Positions 34,849 through 42,911 of a stretch of 63,805 nt of DNA are shown in pieces. The position numbers and the translations under genes were made by a program. The stretch covers positions 1-63,805 of the forward strand of contig JAQBPN010000041.1 of NCBI GenBank assembly GCA_028287505.1, in the 5' to 3' direction. The DNA comes from Fibrobacterota bacterium (GTDB taxonomy: Bacteria > Fibrobacterota > Fibrobacteria > UBA11236). Every line of letters starts with the position of its first letter. Position 1 is the first letter of the stretch. Below the pieces are notes generated by a model, which saw only the letters and a list, made by a program, of their open reading frames with translations, made no database searches and was not told where the DNA came from.

Positions 34849-34996
34849 TCGTCGGGCGACCGGTGCGCTTCTGAATCACATTTCACCACAATTTGCTTGG
34901 CACCTCGGCGTCGGGCGTAAAGAAAAAGAGAAATCCAGGAGCCTCCCTCTCCTGCTTTTTCTTTACGCCCGACGCCCGACGCCCGTCGCCCGACGA
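34849..34996. repeat. Nested long inverted repeat, MITE- or REP-like
   Basis: Three nested arm pairs are visible. The outer pair is TCGTCGGGCGAC (34849-34860) with GTCGCCCGACGA (34985-34996). The middle pair is a perfect 22-bp pair, 34907-34928 with 34955-34976, containing GGGCGTAAAGAAAAAG. The inner pair is CAGGAG (34936-34941) with CTCCTG (34949-34954). The right side also has tandem GACGCCC units. No open reading frame lies in it. It sits between the STAS gene and the gcvT promoter. Confidence 0.8.
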
Positions 34997-35044
34997 AACC
35001 TTGCCAAAGGAACCAAACACGCCATTATCCACCCCAATCTCCAG

Positions 35045-35072
35045 TTGAACCTCTTAGCCATTTGAGTATATT
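35045..35072 (+). promoter_or_regulatory. Sigma70-type promoter for gcvT
   Basis: TTGAAC (35045-35050) and TATATT (35067-35072) are spaced by 16 bases. Initiation is predicted near 35079, which leaves a leader of about 88 bases before the gcvT start. Confidence 0.55.
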
Positions 35073-35083
35073 TTGGGCACTAT

Positions 35084-35142
35084 CGGCTTCCGCGCCCCGT
35101 GGGACGGGGCATGCGCGCATTCGGGCGCGCCCGTAGCAGCCG
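35084..35142 (+). promoter_or_regulatory. Structured gcvT leader, possible three-way junction
   Basis: The leader between the gcvT promoter and its ribosome-binding site can form a closing helix CGGC/GCCG (35084-35087 with 35139-35142) around two perfect hairpins: GCCCCGT/ACGGGGC (35094-35100 with 35104-35110) and GCGCGC/GCGCGC (35113-35118 with 35125-35130). The conserved glycine-riboswitch core elements are absent. It may be a cis-regulatory RNA of another class or simply a GC-rich leader. Confidence 0.4.
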
Positions 35143-35166
35143 GCCTCAGGACAAAAAGGGAGCAAG

Positions 35167-36318
35167 GTGACTTCAGGAAAAAAGACCCCTCTATACGATG
35201 CACACGTGGCCCTGGGCGCGAAAATGGTGCCTTTCGCCGGGTTCATGATGCCCGTGCAATATTCCGGAATCCGCCAGGAACATGAAGCGGTCCGCAAGGC
35301 CGTCGGCCTGTTCGACGTGTCGCACATGGGTAACTTTTTCGTGACGGGCAAAGGCGCCCGCGGCTTTCTCCAGCGGGCCACCGTCAACAACGTGGAAAAG
35401 CTGAAGGAAATGGACGCCCAATACTCGGCCCTTTGCTACCACAACGGCACGGTCGTGGATGACATCCTGGTCTATTGCCTGGGTCCCGAAAGTGGCGCTC
35501 CAGGAGAGCGCGGCGCTCCCGGGGAGCGCTTCAAGCTGGTGGTGAACGCGTCCAACATCGACAAGGACTTCGCCTGGCTGGAAAACCTCCGCAAAGAGGA
35601 TCCCCAAGGCGCGGACGTGGTTCTCAAAAATGCGAGCGAGGAGCTCGGCATCCTGTCCCTGCAAGGACCCCGGGCTCTGGATGTCGCGCGCCAGGTGATG
35701 GAAGCGGATCCCACCCAGGTGGCCACCTACAAGGCGGGCCGGGGCAAGGTCCTGGGCGTGGATACCCTTTACAGCCGCACCGGCTATACCGGCGAGGACG
35801 GATTCGAATTCTTTCCGGAGAACAAGGATCTGCCCACCCTGTGGAACCGCCTGTTGGAAGCGGGATCACGGTATGGTATAATGCCTATAGGATTGGGGGC
35901 CAGGGACACCCTCCGCCTGGAAGCGGGCTATTCATTGTACGGCCATGAGCTCACCGACAAAACCAACCTCATCGAAGCCGGCCTCGCCTGGATTACCGAT
36001 TTCACCAAAGGCGACTTTGTGGGGCGGCCCGCGTTGGAACCCAAATCCAGGCCCGGAGGCATGGAGCGCCGGGTGGTCGGGATCGAATTGTTGGAGTTGG
36101 CCATTCCCCGCGAAGGCTGCATCATCCGCGCCGGAGGCAAGGATGTCGGAGTGGTGACCTCGGGAACCATGTCGCCCACTTTGAACAAGGGCATCGCCAT
36201 GGCCTATGTGGACGTCGCCTACGGCAAGATCGGCACGGAGTTGGAAGTCATGATCCGCGACTCCGGGAAGAAGGCCAAGGTGGTCTCCCGGAATTTCTAT
36301 AAACGGGCCAAAGCCTGA
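35167..36318 (+). CDS. gcvT: Glycine cleavage system aminomethyltransferase (T protein)
   Basis: A 383-residue protein that transfers the methylene group from the lipoyl-H protein to tetrahydrofolate and releases ammonia. Family signatures are visible: K-M-V-P-F-A-G-F-M-M-P-V-Q-Y, V-G-L-F-D-V-S-H-M-G, L-S-L-Q-G-P-R-A, and a C-terminal VVTSGTMSPTLNKGIAMAYV. The start is GTG 35167, with AAGGGAG a few bases upstream. A tandem G-A-P-G-E-R duplication (around 35491-35527) sits in a surface loop near residue 110. gcvH and gcvP are not adjacent, so the operon is split here. Confidence 0.95.
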   Translation: MTSGKKTPLYDAHVALGAKMVPFAGFMMPVQYSGIRQEHEAVRKAVGLFDVSHMGNFFVTGKGARGFLQRATVNNVEKLKEMDAQYSALCYHNGTVVDDILVYCLGPESGAPGERGAPGERFKLVVNASNIDKDFAWLENLRKEDPQGADVVLKNASEELGILSLQGPRALDVARQVMEADPTQVATYKAGRGKVLGVDTLYSRTGYTGEDGFEFFPENKDLPTLWNRLLEAGSRYGIMPIGLGARDTLRLEAGYSLYGHELTDKTNLIEAGLAWITDFTKGDFVGRPALEPKSRPGGMERRVVGIELLELAIPREGCIIRAGGKDVGVVTSGTMSPTLNKGIAMAYVDVAYGKIGTELEVMIRDSGKKAKVVSRNFYKRAKA

Positions 36319-36331
36319 TGGGGGTTTTCCT

Positions 36332-39253
36332 TTGTCCATAAAGACTGCCAAGCGCAAGGCGAAGAAACCGGCGCCCAAGTCCAAGGGCAAGGAAGAACCG
36401 GAAGCCGAAGAGGAACGCGGACATCTGATCCGGGAAGGCTGGGGGCTGTTGCTCCTGTCCGTCTCCCTGGTCACCGTCATCGCCTTGCTTTCCAGTTTCG
36501 CGAATCCCGCAACCACCAATATTCTTGGTCCCTACCTGGGCGATTGGTGGGCGAGCACGCTCAACCAGTTCGCGGGCGGCCTACCCATCATCTTCCTGGT
36601 GGCGGCCGTAGCCACCCTCGGATTCAAGCTGGTCCTGGCCCGGGGCGGCCTGCGCATCCGGCTGGTTCTGGCTTTGGCGCTGCTTTTCGTTTCCACCGGC
36701 GTCCTGCTCAGCATCAAGAACATCGCCAAGACCGATTTCCAACCCGTGGATTACCAGCTTTCCGGCGGTTATCTGGGCAACTTCCTGGTCCAGAAATGCT
36801 TTCTGCCCGTGTTCGGGGCCGGACAGTTCGGTCCTTATCTGATCACGGCCATCGCCACCCTCTTCATTCTCATCTGGGGTTTCCGCATGAGCGTGGTGTC
36901 CGTGTCCGAAAAATCGGCCGCTTCCATCGTATTCGTGGGACGCCCTTTCTTTCTGGGCCTGAGGAGGCTGTGGAGCCGTCCGGAAGGCGAGGCGGAAGCC
37001 GAGGCCGAAGCCGAAAGAGCGGCCGCGGAGAATGAGGCCGGGATAGCGGCGGCGGAAATCGTCAAAGCGCGCTTGAATGCCAAAGCCGATCGCAATCGCA
37101 CCGCCTTGGCCAAATTCCCCCTTCCCGACGAGGAAGCGGAAGCGAAGCCGGAAGGCAAACGCAAACGGGGCGCAGCTGATAAGGGCGACTCCATGGACGA
37201 CCGTTACGCCACCTCTTCCTTGCAGAAATCGCCGGTGCTTTCATCGAACAATTTCCTGGGTAACCCCGATGTGACCCGGGAAGACGAGTCTGCCGAAGAC
37301 ATCTCCCAAATCGACATGAACGACCCCTTGGCCGTCCGCAAATCCAGGGATTTGAACCTGGAGCGCAAGCGCGTGTCGGAGCTCAATGAGTGGGAAATCA
37401 AATCCCGCGATCCGGAAATCGCGGGCATGTTGATGAAGGAGAAAGCCAAGGAAAAGGCGAAAGCGGAGGCGGCCAAAGAAGCGGAAGCCCTGAATCCCGG
37501 TGCCGACGCGGAGGACGATAAAGACGTCCAGGCCGGCAAAGGCTCCGGAAAAAAAGGACGCAAGAAGGATCCTGCCGAGGAAAGCCCGGCCAAAATCGCG
37601 CCCGCGGAGGAAAACACGCCTCTCATTCTCAAGCGCATGACCGTGGACGCCGATGAGGATGTCGAATCGGAGATCGATGGGGAAGAGGACGAATCCCCGG
37701 ATGGGATCGCCGTAGAGGGAGTCCGCCCGGTCGTCAAAGCTCCGGTGATTCCCAAGCCGCCCAAGCCGGAAGTCAAATACGATCCCTATCGCGTTCCTTC
37801 CCACGACGAGGTTTTCGCGGAGCCGCCCAAGCAGCCCCTGGAGTTCACGGAAGAGGAGCTGCGCGAACAGTCCAAGGTTCTCGAGGACCAGTTGATCAAT
37901 TTCAAGGTGATGGGAAAAGTCACGCAGATCTGTCCCGGGCCCGTCATCACCCGCTACGAGGTGGAATTGGCTCCCGGCGTCAAGGTGAGCCGCATCAGCA
38001 CCCTGGCCGACGATCTGGCCCTGGCTCTCAAGGCCAAAAGCATCCGCATCCTGGCGCCCATCCCGGGCAAATCCGTGGTCGGCATCGAAGTGCCCAACCG
38101 CAAAGCCCAGATCGTCTACATCAAGGAAATCCTGCGCGCCCCGGAATTCGCCAAGGAAGACGATACCCTGAAAATCTGCCTGGGCAAGACCATCGCCGGG
38201 GAACCGTACGTGATGGACCTGACCCGCGCCCCGCATCTGCTCATCGCGGGCCAGACCGGCTCGGGGAAATCCGTGTGCATCAACAGCATCATGGCCTCCT
38301 TCCTGTGCTCGAAAACGCCGGATGAGCTTCGCATGATCCTGGTCGATCCCAAGGTGGTCGAGCTCAAGCCTTACGACGCCATTCCGCACCTGCTCTATCC
38401 CGTCATCACCCAGCCGGACGTGGCCGTGCAGGCCTTGAAATGGTCCACCTTCGAGATGGACCGCCGTTACGAGGTGCTGGCCCAATGCGGCGTCCGCAAC
38501 ATCAAGGGATTCAACGCCAAGGTCAAGGAAGGCATACTTCCCGAGTCCATGGACGACGACGACAAGAAGATCATGCCCTACATCGTCATCGTCATCGATG
38601 AGCTTGCGGACCTGATGATGGTGGCCGGAAAGGAAGTGGAAACCAACATCGCCCGCATCGCCCAGAAGGCGCGCGCGGTGGGCATCCACCTGATCCTGGC
38701 CACCCAGCGTCCCTCCACCAACGTCATCACGGGAACCATCAAGGCGAATCTGCCCACGCGCATTTCCTTCCAGGTGGCCAGCCAGATCGATGCGCGCACC
38801 ATCATGGACAAGATGGGCGCGGAGAAGCTTCTGGGACGCGGCGACATGCTGTTCCGTCCCATCGAGTTCCCGGAGCCCGTCCGCCTGCATGGTTGCTTCC
38901 TGGACGATGCCCAGGCGGAAAGGCTGGCCCTGGTGGCTTCCGAACAGCACGTGAACTATCCGCAGATCCAGTCCTTCAACCTGGAAGACGATCCTTCCTC
39001 CGAAGGCGGCAAAGATGAGCCGCGCGATGAGAAATTCCGGGAGGCGGCTGAGCTGGTGGTACAGGTGAAGCAGGCTTCGGTGTCTTTGCTTCAGCGCAGA
39101 CTGGGAATCGGCTATGCGCGCTCGGGACGGCTGGTGGACCAGTTGGAGCGGGCCGGCATTGTGGGGCGGGAGCGCGGGAGTAAGCCGCGCGAGGTCCTTA
39201 TGAGCGCGGAGGAACTGCAGTCGTTCCTGTCTTCTGGTTTGAATGACGATTGA
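36332..39253 (+). CDS. ftsK: FtsK/SpoIIIE DNA translocase
   Basis: A 973-residue septal DNA pump. The start is TTG 36332, 13 bases after gcvT ends, with only a weak ribosome-binding site. A basic N-terminus is followed by four membrane helices (residues about 35-190). An acidic, Lys/Glu/Ala-rich linker extends to about residue 470. The motor domain has Walker A G-Q-T-G-S-G-K-S (near 38250), Walker B IVIVIDELADLMM, and the conserved ATQRPSTNVITGTIKANLPT. The C-terminal gamma winged-helix (SLLQRRLGIGYARSGRLVDQ) reads chromosomal KOPS-type sites. All parts of a full-length translocase are present. Confidence 0.96.
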   Translation: MSIKTAKRKAKKPAPKSKGKEEPEAEEERGHLIREGWGLLLLSVSLVTVIALLSSFANPATTNILGPYLGDWWASTLNQFAGGLPIIFLVAAVATLGFKLVLARGGLRIRLVLALALLFVSTGVLLSIKNIAKTDFQPVDYQLSGGYLGNFLVQKCFLPVFGAGQFGPYLITAIATLFILIWGFRMSVVSVSEKSAASIVFVGRPFFLGLRRLWSRPEGEAEAEAEAERAAAENEAGIAAAEIVKARLNAKADRNRTALAKFPLPDEEAEAKPEGKRKRGAADKGDSMDDRYATSSLQKSPVLSSNNFLGNPDVTREDESAEDISQIDMNDPLAVRKSRDLNLERKRVSELNEWEIKSRDPEIAGMLMKEKAKEKAKAEAAKEAEALNPGADAEDDKDVQAGKGSGKKGRKKDPAEESPAKIAPAEENTPLILKRMTVDADEDVESEIDGEEDESPDGIAVEGVRPVVKAPVIPKPPKPEVKYDPYRVPSHDEVFAEPPKQPLEFTEEELREQSKVLEDQLINFKVMGKVTQICPGPVITRYEVELAPGVKVSRISTLADDLALALKAKSIRILAPIPGKSVVGIEVPNRKAQIVYIKEILRAPEFAKEDDTLKICLGKTIAGEPYVMDLTRAPHLLIAGQTGSGKSVCINSIMASFLCSKTPDELRMILVDPKVVELKPYDAIPHLLYPVITQPDVAVQALKWSTFEMDRRYEVLAQCGVRNIKGFNAKVKEGILPESMDDDDKKIMPYIVIVIDELADLMMVAGKEVETNIARIAQKARAVGIHLILATQRPSTNVITGTIKANLPTRISFQVASQIDARTIMDKMGAEKLLGRGDMLFRPIEFPEPVRLHGCFLDDAQAERLALVASEQHVNYPQIQSFNLEDDPSSEGGKDEPRDEKFREAAELVVQVKQASVSLLQRRLGIGYARSGRLVDQLERAGIVGRERGSKPREVLMSAEELQSFLSSGLNDD

Positions 39254-39261
39254 CGCCCAGC

Positions 39262-39469
39262 GCCCCATGCTTGGGGGCGCTTCCCGCTCAGGCTTGCAGC
39301 TGATCTGAACGGGTGGGCTTCCGGTCGTCGCGGATTTGCGCGGGACCGCGGATCGACATCAACTCTCAGCGTGGTCTCGGTGCCGCGGTCCATCAACTCC
39401 CTGTAGAACACTGCGCAATTCCGCGACGACCTGCTGCAAAATCGCGGGAAGCGCCCCCAAGCACGGGGC
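39262..39469. repeat. 208-bp nested inverted repeat after ftsK
   Basis: Four coaxial arm pairs are readable: GCCCC (39262-39266) with GGGGC (39465-39469); a perfect 19-bp pair, 39269-39287 with 39444-39462; a 19-bp pair with one mismatch, 39323-39341 with 39413-39431; and GGACCGCGG (39343-39351) with CCGCGGTCC (39383-39391). A short minus-strand open frame crosses it but has no recognisable domain. The rest of the gap, 39470-39707, is strikingly G- and T-rich on the plus strand and holds no gene I can support. Confidence 0.8.
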
Positions 39470-39707
39470 TTTCACACGCCGGCAAAATTCATAAGACAAG
39501 ACGGCTGCGATTTTTCGCGTTGGGTGGGGAATTCGTTTGTCGTTTGGGGGTGGGTGGACGTCGAAATGGGGAGTGGGAGGTTGGTCGCTTGGGGCTCGCC
39601 GCGGTTCGGTGGGGCGAAGGTCTGGAGAGCCGCGCGGCGTTGGGGTTGGTACGATGAGGGGCTTGGCCTTTTTGTCGGCGAAGCCCTGGTTCCGGTTGGG
39701 TTTTGGA

Positions 39708-40382
39708 TCAATAGGTGCAGGAGAGGATCTTGTAGGACTTGATATTGGCCGCCACACCCCGGTCCCAGCCTCCCTGGATCATTTCCTGGGATTTGGCTTT
39801 GAGCGAGGCGGCCACTTTGCCGGACAGGTGGGCGGTTTTGGCGGCTTCGTTGGGGAAGACGTCCAGGATGGCGAATCGGTCCGGAGCGATGCGCAGGGCG
39901 TACCAAAGCAGGGTTTCGGGTTCGGTGGCTTCGATGATTTCGGCGGCGCCGGTGAGGAGTTTGGCCAGGACTTCTTCTTTGCCCGGCTTGGCCTGGAGAT
40001 CGATCCGCATGGCGAGATGGGCATGGGAGTAGTGGCTGTCGGAGATGACTGAGGCCAGAACTTTGGAGTTCTCGACGTTGGCCACGACGCCTTTTTCCCA
40101 GCCGCCTTCCACCGTTTCGGCGGAAGACTTCTTGAGGGCTTCGGCGACCATGCCGGCAAAGTGGGCATCACGGCCTTTAGGGTCCGGGAAGAAGTCCGCG
40201 ATGGCGAAGCCGGTAGGGTCCATTTGCAAGGCCATCCATTGCAAGGTTTGCGGTTCGGTTTTGCGGACCATGTCCGCGGCGCCTTTGAGCAGGTCGGCTA
40301 TGGCTTTTTCTTTCCCGGGGGCGGCTTTCATCCGGGTGAAGGTTCCCTCTTTGGCGATCTGGGTGGTTGCGGTCTGGTTCAT
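39708..40382 (-). CDS. Protein with two tandem ABM-like (dimeric alpha-beta barrel) domains
   Basis: A 224-residue protein. ATG 40382 is preferred because AAGGAG lies 7 bases upstream. It is an internal duplication: residues 10-100 and 115-215 each read A-x-P-G-K-E, then L-L-x-G-A-A, then a x-T-E-P-x-T-L-x-W block, then F-A-I-x-D-x-F-P, and each ends in G-G-W-x-x-G-V-x-A-N. The pattern matches the antibiotic-biosynthesis-monooxygenase/dimeric alpha-beta-barrel fold, so one chain probably forms a pseudo-dimer. Such proteins are small oxygenases or stress proteins with varied substrates. A 7-bp hairpin (40424-40430 with 40442-40448) lies in its leader. It is divergent from the peroxiredoxin gene. 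Confidence 0.82.
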   Translation of the reverse strand: MNQTATTQIAKEGTFTRMKAAPGKEKAIADLLKGAADMVRKTEPQTLQWMALQMDPTGFAIADFFPDPKGRDAHFAGMVAEALKKSSAETVEGGWEKGVVANVENSKVLASVISDSHYSHAHLAMRIDLQAKPGKEEVLAKLLTGAAEIIEATEPETLLWYALRIAPDRFAILDVFPNEAAKTAHLSGKVAASLKAKSQEMIQGGWDRGVAANIKSYKILSCTY

Positions 40383-40644
40383 GTTTTTCTCCTTGTGGGG
40401 GTGCCGGAGAGGGAGTAAATAATATCCTGGGCCGCGCTCCGCCAGGATGTAATCGACCACGTTGTTCGCCCACTCCTGATGGATAAGGACTCCCGGGAAT
40501 ACCCGATAATGACGGTATGGATTGGGCGTACGGCGATTGCGGCCAAGGTAACCACCCGGCCTCTTTCCCGATTCCCGATTTTTTACTCCTGTTTTGACCA
40601 GGTTTTTAATTTATTAGACCAAACTCAGGAACCAGGAGGACATC

Positions 40645-41286
40645 ATGTCCAATTTGACAATCGGCTCGGTTGCGCCGGATTTCACCCAGAATTCCAGCCA
40701 GGGCAAAATCCATTTTTACGACTATATCGAAGGCAAGTGGGCCATCTTCTTTTCCCATCCCGCGGATTTCACTCCCGTGTGCACCACGGAACTGGGCGTT
40801 ACCGCCAAACTGAAGAAGGAATTCGAAAAGCGGGGCGCCAAGGTTATCGCGCTTTCGGTGGATAGCGAAGAGTCCCATAAGAAATGGATTCCGGACATCA
40901 ATGAGACCCAGGATTGCGTGGTGGACTTTCCCATCATCGCCGATGAGGACAAGTCAGTGTCCATCGCCTACGGCATGTTCCAGCCTCTCGCCAACGACAA
41001 GTTCACCGTGCGTTCGGTTTTCTTCATCGATCCGAACAAGAAGATCCGCGCCATGATCACCTATCCCGCCTCCACGGGCCGCAACTTCCAGGAAATCCTG
41101 CGCGTGCTCGATTCTTTGCAACTGACGGACGGGTATAAAGTGGCTACGCCGGTGAACTGGAAGGATGGGGATGATGTGGTGATCGCGCCCGCCATCCAGG
41201 ATCCGGAAGAGCTCAAGAAGCGCTTCCCCAAGGGCTGGAAGGTGATCAAGCCGTATCTTCGCATGACCCCTCAGCCCAACAAGTAG
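40645..41286 (+). CDS. 1-Cys peroxiredoxin (Prx6 type)
   Basis: A 213-residue peroxidase. The peroxidatic Cys46 is in HPADFTPVCTTELG. Length, the extended C-terminal arm (W-K-D-G-D-D-V-V, then P-K-G-W-K-V-I-K-P-Y-L-R) and the lack of a typical resolving Cys place it in the Prx6/1-Cys branch, which reduces hydrogen and lipid peroxides. A second Cys (Q-D-C-V-V-D-F) lies near residue 92 in the variable region. The ribosome-binding site AGGAGG lies 7 bases before ATG 40645, and an AT-rich TTGACC-containing stretch around 40594-40617 is likely the promoter region. Confidence 0.94.
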   Translation: MSNLTIGSVAPDFTQNSSQGKIHFYDYIEGKWAIFFSHPADFTPVCTTELGVTAKLKKEFEKRGAKVIALSVDSEESHKKWIPDINETQDCVVDFPIIADEDKSVSIAYGMFQPLANDKFTVRSVFFIDPNKKIRAMITYPASTGRNFQEILRVLDSLQLTDGYKVATPVNWKDGDDVVIAPAIQDPEELKKRFPKGWKVIKPYLRMTPQPNK

Positions 41287-41299
41287 GCCTCTCCGGGGC

Positions 41300-41322
41300 G
41301 GCCTGCGCGCTCAGCGCGGGCC
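41300..41322. terminator. GC-rich hairpin between convergent genes
   Basis: A 9-bp stem with one G-T pair (GGCCTGCGC with GCGCGGGCC) and a 5-base loop fills the 38-base gap between the peroxiredoxin gene and the convergent Cys-rich gene. There is no T tract, so its efficiency as a terminator is uncertain. Confidence 0.45.
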
Positions 41323-41324
41323 GT

Positions 41325-41774
41325 TCACACTGCCGCCAGGATGCGCATCCGTTTCAAGGTCGCGCAGCCCTTATCCTTTTCCGGGCACCTTCCGCAAAAC
41401 GCGGATTCGCACAAGCCCGGCACGTTCTTGGCCATGAAGTAATCCGCGACCGGGCATTTTTCCGGAATGGCCGGGAACCCCCTGAACCCTATCTCCATCA
41501 AGGCTCCCATGGAGTCGCAGGCCTCCGCGATTGCCGCGCGTGCCAGTTTCGGATCCATCCCGGTTTTGGACATCAGCCGGTAGAAGGAAACGCAAATGGA
41601 GCCGATCCGGACCAGGGTTTCCTTTCTGGCGTGGGATCCCGCGGCATCCATATGATTGAGGAACTCGAATTCCCAGATGGATTGGTCCATAACCTCAGCC
41701 AATTCCTCCCGGGAAAGCCGGTTTTCCAGAACCTGTTGGAACGATTCGAAAAAAGCGCGGGGTGATGACGGCAT
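41325..41774 (-). CDS. Uncharacterised protein with C-terminal Cys cluster
   Basis: A 149-residue protein from ATG 41774 (MPSSPRAFFESFQ). An upstream in-frame ATG at 41858 would add a basic leader lacking conservation signs. The N-terminal two-thirds is alpha-helical. The C-terminus holds five cysteines in the order K-C-P-V-A-D-Y-F, L-C-E-S-A-F-C-G-R-C-P and K-G-C-A-T, which could bind a metal or an iron-sulfur cluster. I do not recognise a named family, although the C-P-V-A-x-Y-F motif recalls small redox or hydrolase-like families. The gene is divergent from the TIGR02147 regulator across a 231-base AT-rich gap. Confidence 0.7.
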   Translation of the reverse strand: MPSSPRAFFESFQQVLENRLSREELAEVMDQSIWEFEFLNHMDAAGSHARKETLVRIGSICVSFYRLMSKTGMDPKLARAAIAEACDSMGALMEIGFRGFPAIPEKCPVADYFMAKNVPGLCESAFCGRCPEKDKGCATLKRMRILAAV

Positions 41775-41970
41775 CGTATGGGTAAACGCCTTTCTTCTAC
41801 GACCAAAAATATATGATTGGGTGTTCCGGAGTGAATTCCCATCAAGACGAAGGCCCATATAAGTGTTCTAAAACCGTTCCGGTTACACCCTTTCCATGGT
41901 TTTTTGGGGTATTTTTTTTGGAATCCGGTACGAATAAGGGGGAAAGCGACGGCAGGTTTGCTTATTTTTC

Positions 41971-41986
41971 GGAATTCGATAATTCC
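41971..41986. promoter_or_regulatory. Possible operator GGAATT-CGAT-AATTCC
   Basis: A perfect 6-bp inverted repeat with a 4-base spacer, 20 bases before the TIGR02147 gene start. It overlaps a possible -10 element (TAATTC) paired with TTGCTT at 41958-41963. Autoregulation by the adjacent regulator is inference. Confidence 0.35.
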
Positions 41987-42005
41987 ATTTTGAACGTGAA
42001 ATCCA

Positions 42006-42902
42006 ATGGCGGACCAGTTACTTCTAGATCGGCCCGAAGAGACAGCCAAGCAGGCTGAGGCGCACCCTACTCCCACCGCCTTTTCCGTATTCGATTATTT
42101 CGACTATCGTCGCTGCCTCGACGGCTTTTACAAATACCGCAAGTCCTTGAACAGCCGTTTTTCCCATCGGAGTTTCGCGCTCAAGGCGGGATACAAATCC
42201 TCCGGCCTGTTCATCCAATTGGTCAAAGGCAAGCTGAACCTTACCCGGAAGATGCTTCCCGGATTCATCCGCGCCATGGGATTGGGAGGGGCGGAAGGCG
42301 AGTATTTCGGGTTGATGGTGAACTTCACCCATGCCCGGAACGCAGTGGCGCGCCAGCATTGGTTCCAGATGATGATTCCCCTGCTTCCCTCCGCGGCCAA
42401 GACCGTGGCCATGGAACAGAAGAAGTACTATGAAAATTGGTATAACGTGGCGATCCGGGAAGCGCTATCCATCCTCGATATCAGCGATGACTTCGAGGAG
42501 ATCGCCGATTTCATCCAGCCTCCGATTGCCGTCGGCCAGGCTCGCGCTTCCATGGAGTTGCTGGCCGGCCTCGGAATGATCCGTAGGGACCGGAACGGTT
42601 TTTGGCGCGGCACCGATGCCATCCTCGCCTCCTCGCCGGATCTGGGCCCTTTCCTTATCCACTCCTATCAGGGATCGCTGATAGACTTGGGCAAAGAGGC
42701 CCTGCAACGGTATGAAAGGGAGTTGCGCAACGTGGCCTGCCTCACCTTCAGTCTCTCCGAGCAAGGCCATCAAAGGCTGAACCTGAAAGTGGAATCTTTT
42801 TTCAACGACGTGCTGGAACTGGTACGGTCCGATGAAGGCATGGACCGCGTTGGCCAATTGAACATCCAGTACTTTCCGCTCTCAAAGCAAAAGACGCCCT
42901 GA
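42006..42902 (+). CDS. TIGR02147-type regulatory protein
   Basis: A 298-residue protein. The N-terminal block (FSVFDYFDYRRCLDGFYKYR, then F-S-H-R-S-F-A-L-K-A-G-Y, then G-L-F-I-Q-L-V-K-G-K, then F-x-x-L-M-V-N-F-x-H-A) is the hallmark of the Fibrobacter paralogous family TIGR02147, whose N-terminus is HTH-like and which is thought to be regulatory. The C-terminal half (DFEEIADFIQPPI, then G-L-G-M-I-R-R-D) resembles a second winged-helix-like domain. The ribosome-binding site is weak. This gene is one of the strongest taxonomic markers in the window. Its target and signal are unknown. Confidence 0.88.
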   Translation: MADQLLLDRPEETAKQAEAHPTPTAFSVFDYFDYRRCLDGFYKYRKSLNSRFSHRSFALKAGYKSSGLFIQLVKGKLNLTRKMLPGFIRAMGLGGAEGEYFGLMVNFTHARNAVARQHWFQMMIPLLPSAAKTVAMEQKKYYENWYNVAIREALSILDISDDFEEIADFIQPPIAVGQARASMELLAGLGMIRRDRNGFWRGTDAILASSPDLGPFLIHSYQGSLIDLGKEALQRYERELRNVACLTFSLSEQGHQRLNLKVESFFNDVLELVRSDEGMDRVGQLNIQYFPLSKQKTP

Positions 42903-42911
42903 TCCTTGGCC

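Noticed and set aside
34849-34996. CRISPR array
   Set aside because: The tandem GACGCCC units are only 7-8 bases and form part of an inverted repeat. There are no regular repeats with spacers.
35079-35166. Glycine riboswitch before gcvT
   Set aside because: I looked for the conserved core elements of the glycine aptamer and did not find them. Only generic GC hairpins are visible.
37241-39268. 675-codon open frame antisense to ftsK
   Set aside because: It is a shadow of a highly conserved translocase. Its composition is atypical (His/Gly/Asp/Leu-rich) and no domain is visible.
39112-39411. 99-codon minus-strand frame through the ftsK end and the palindrome
   Set aside because: It overlaps the conserved ftsK C-terminus and is explained by the inverted repeat, with no domain or ribosome-binding site.
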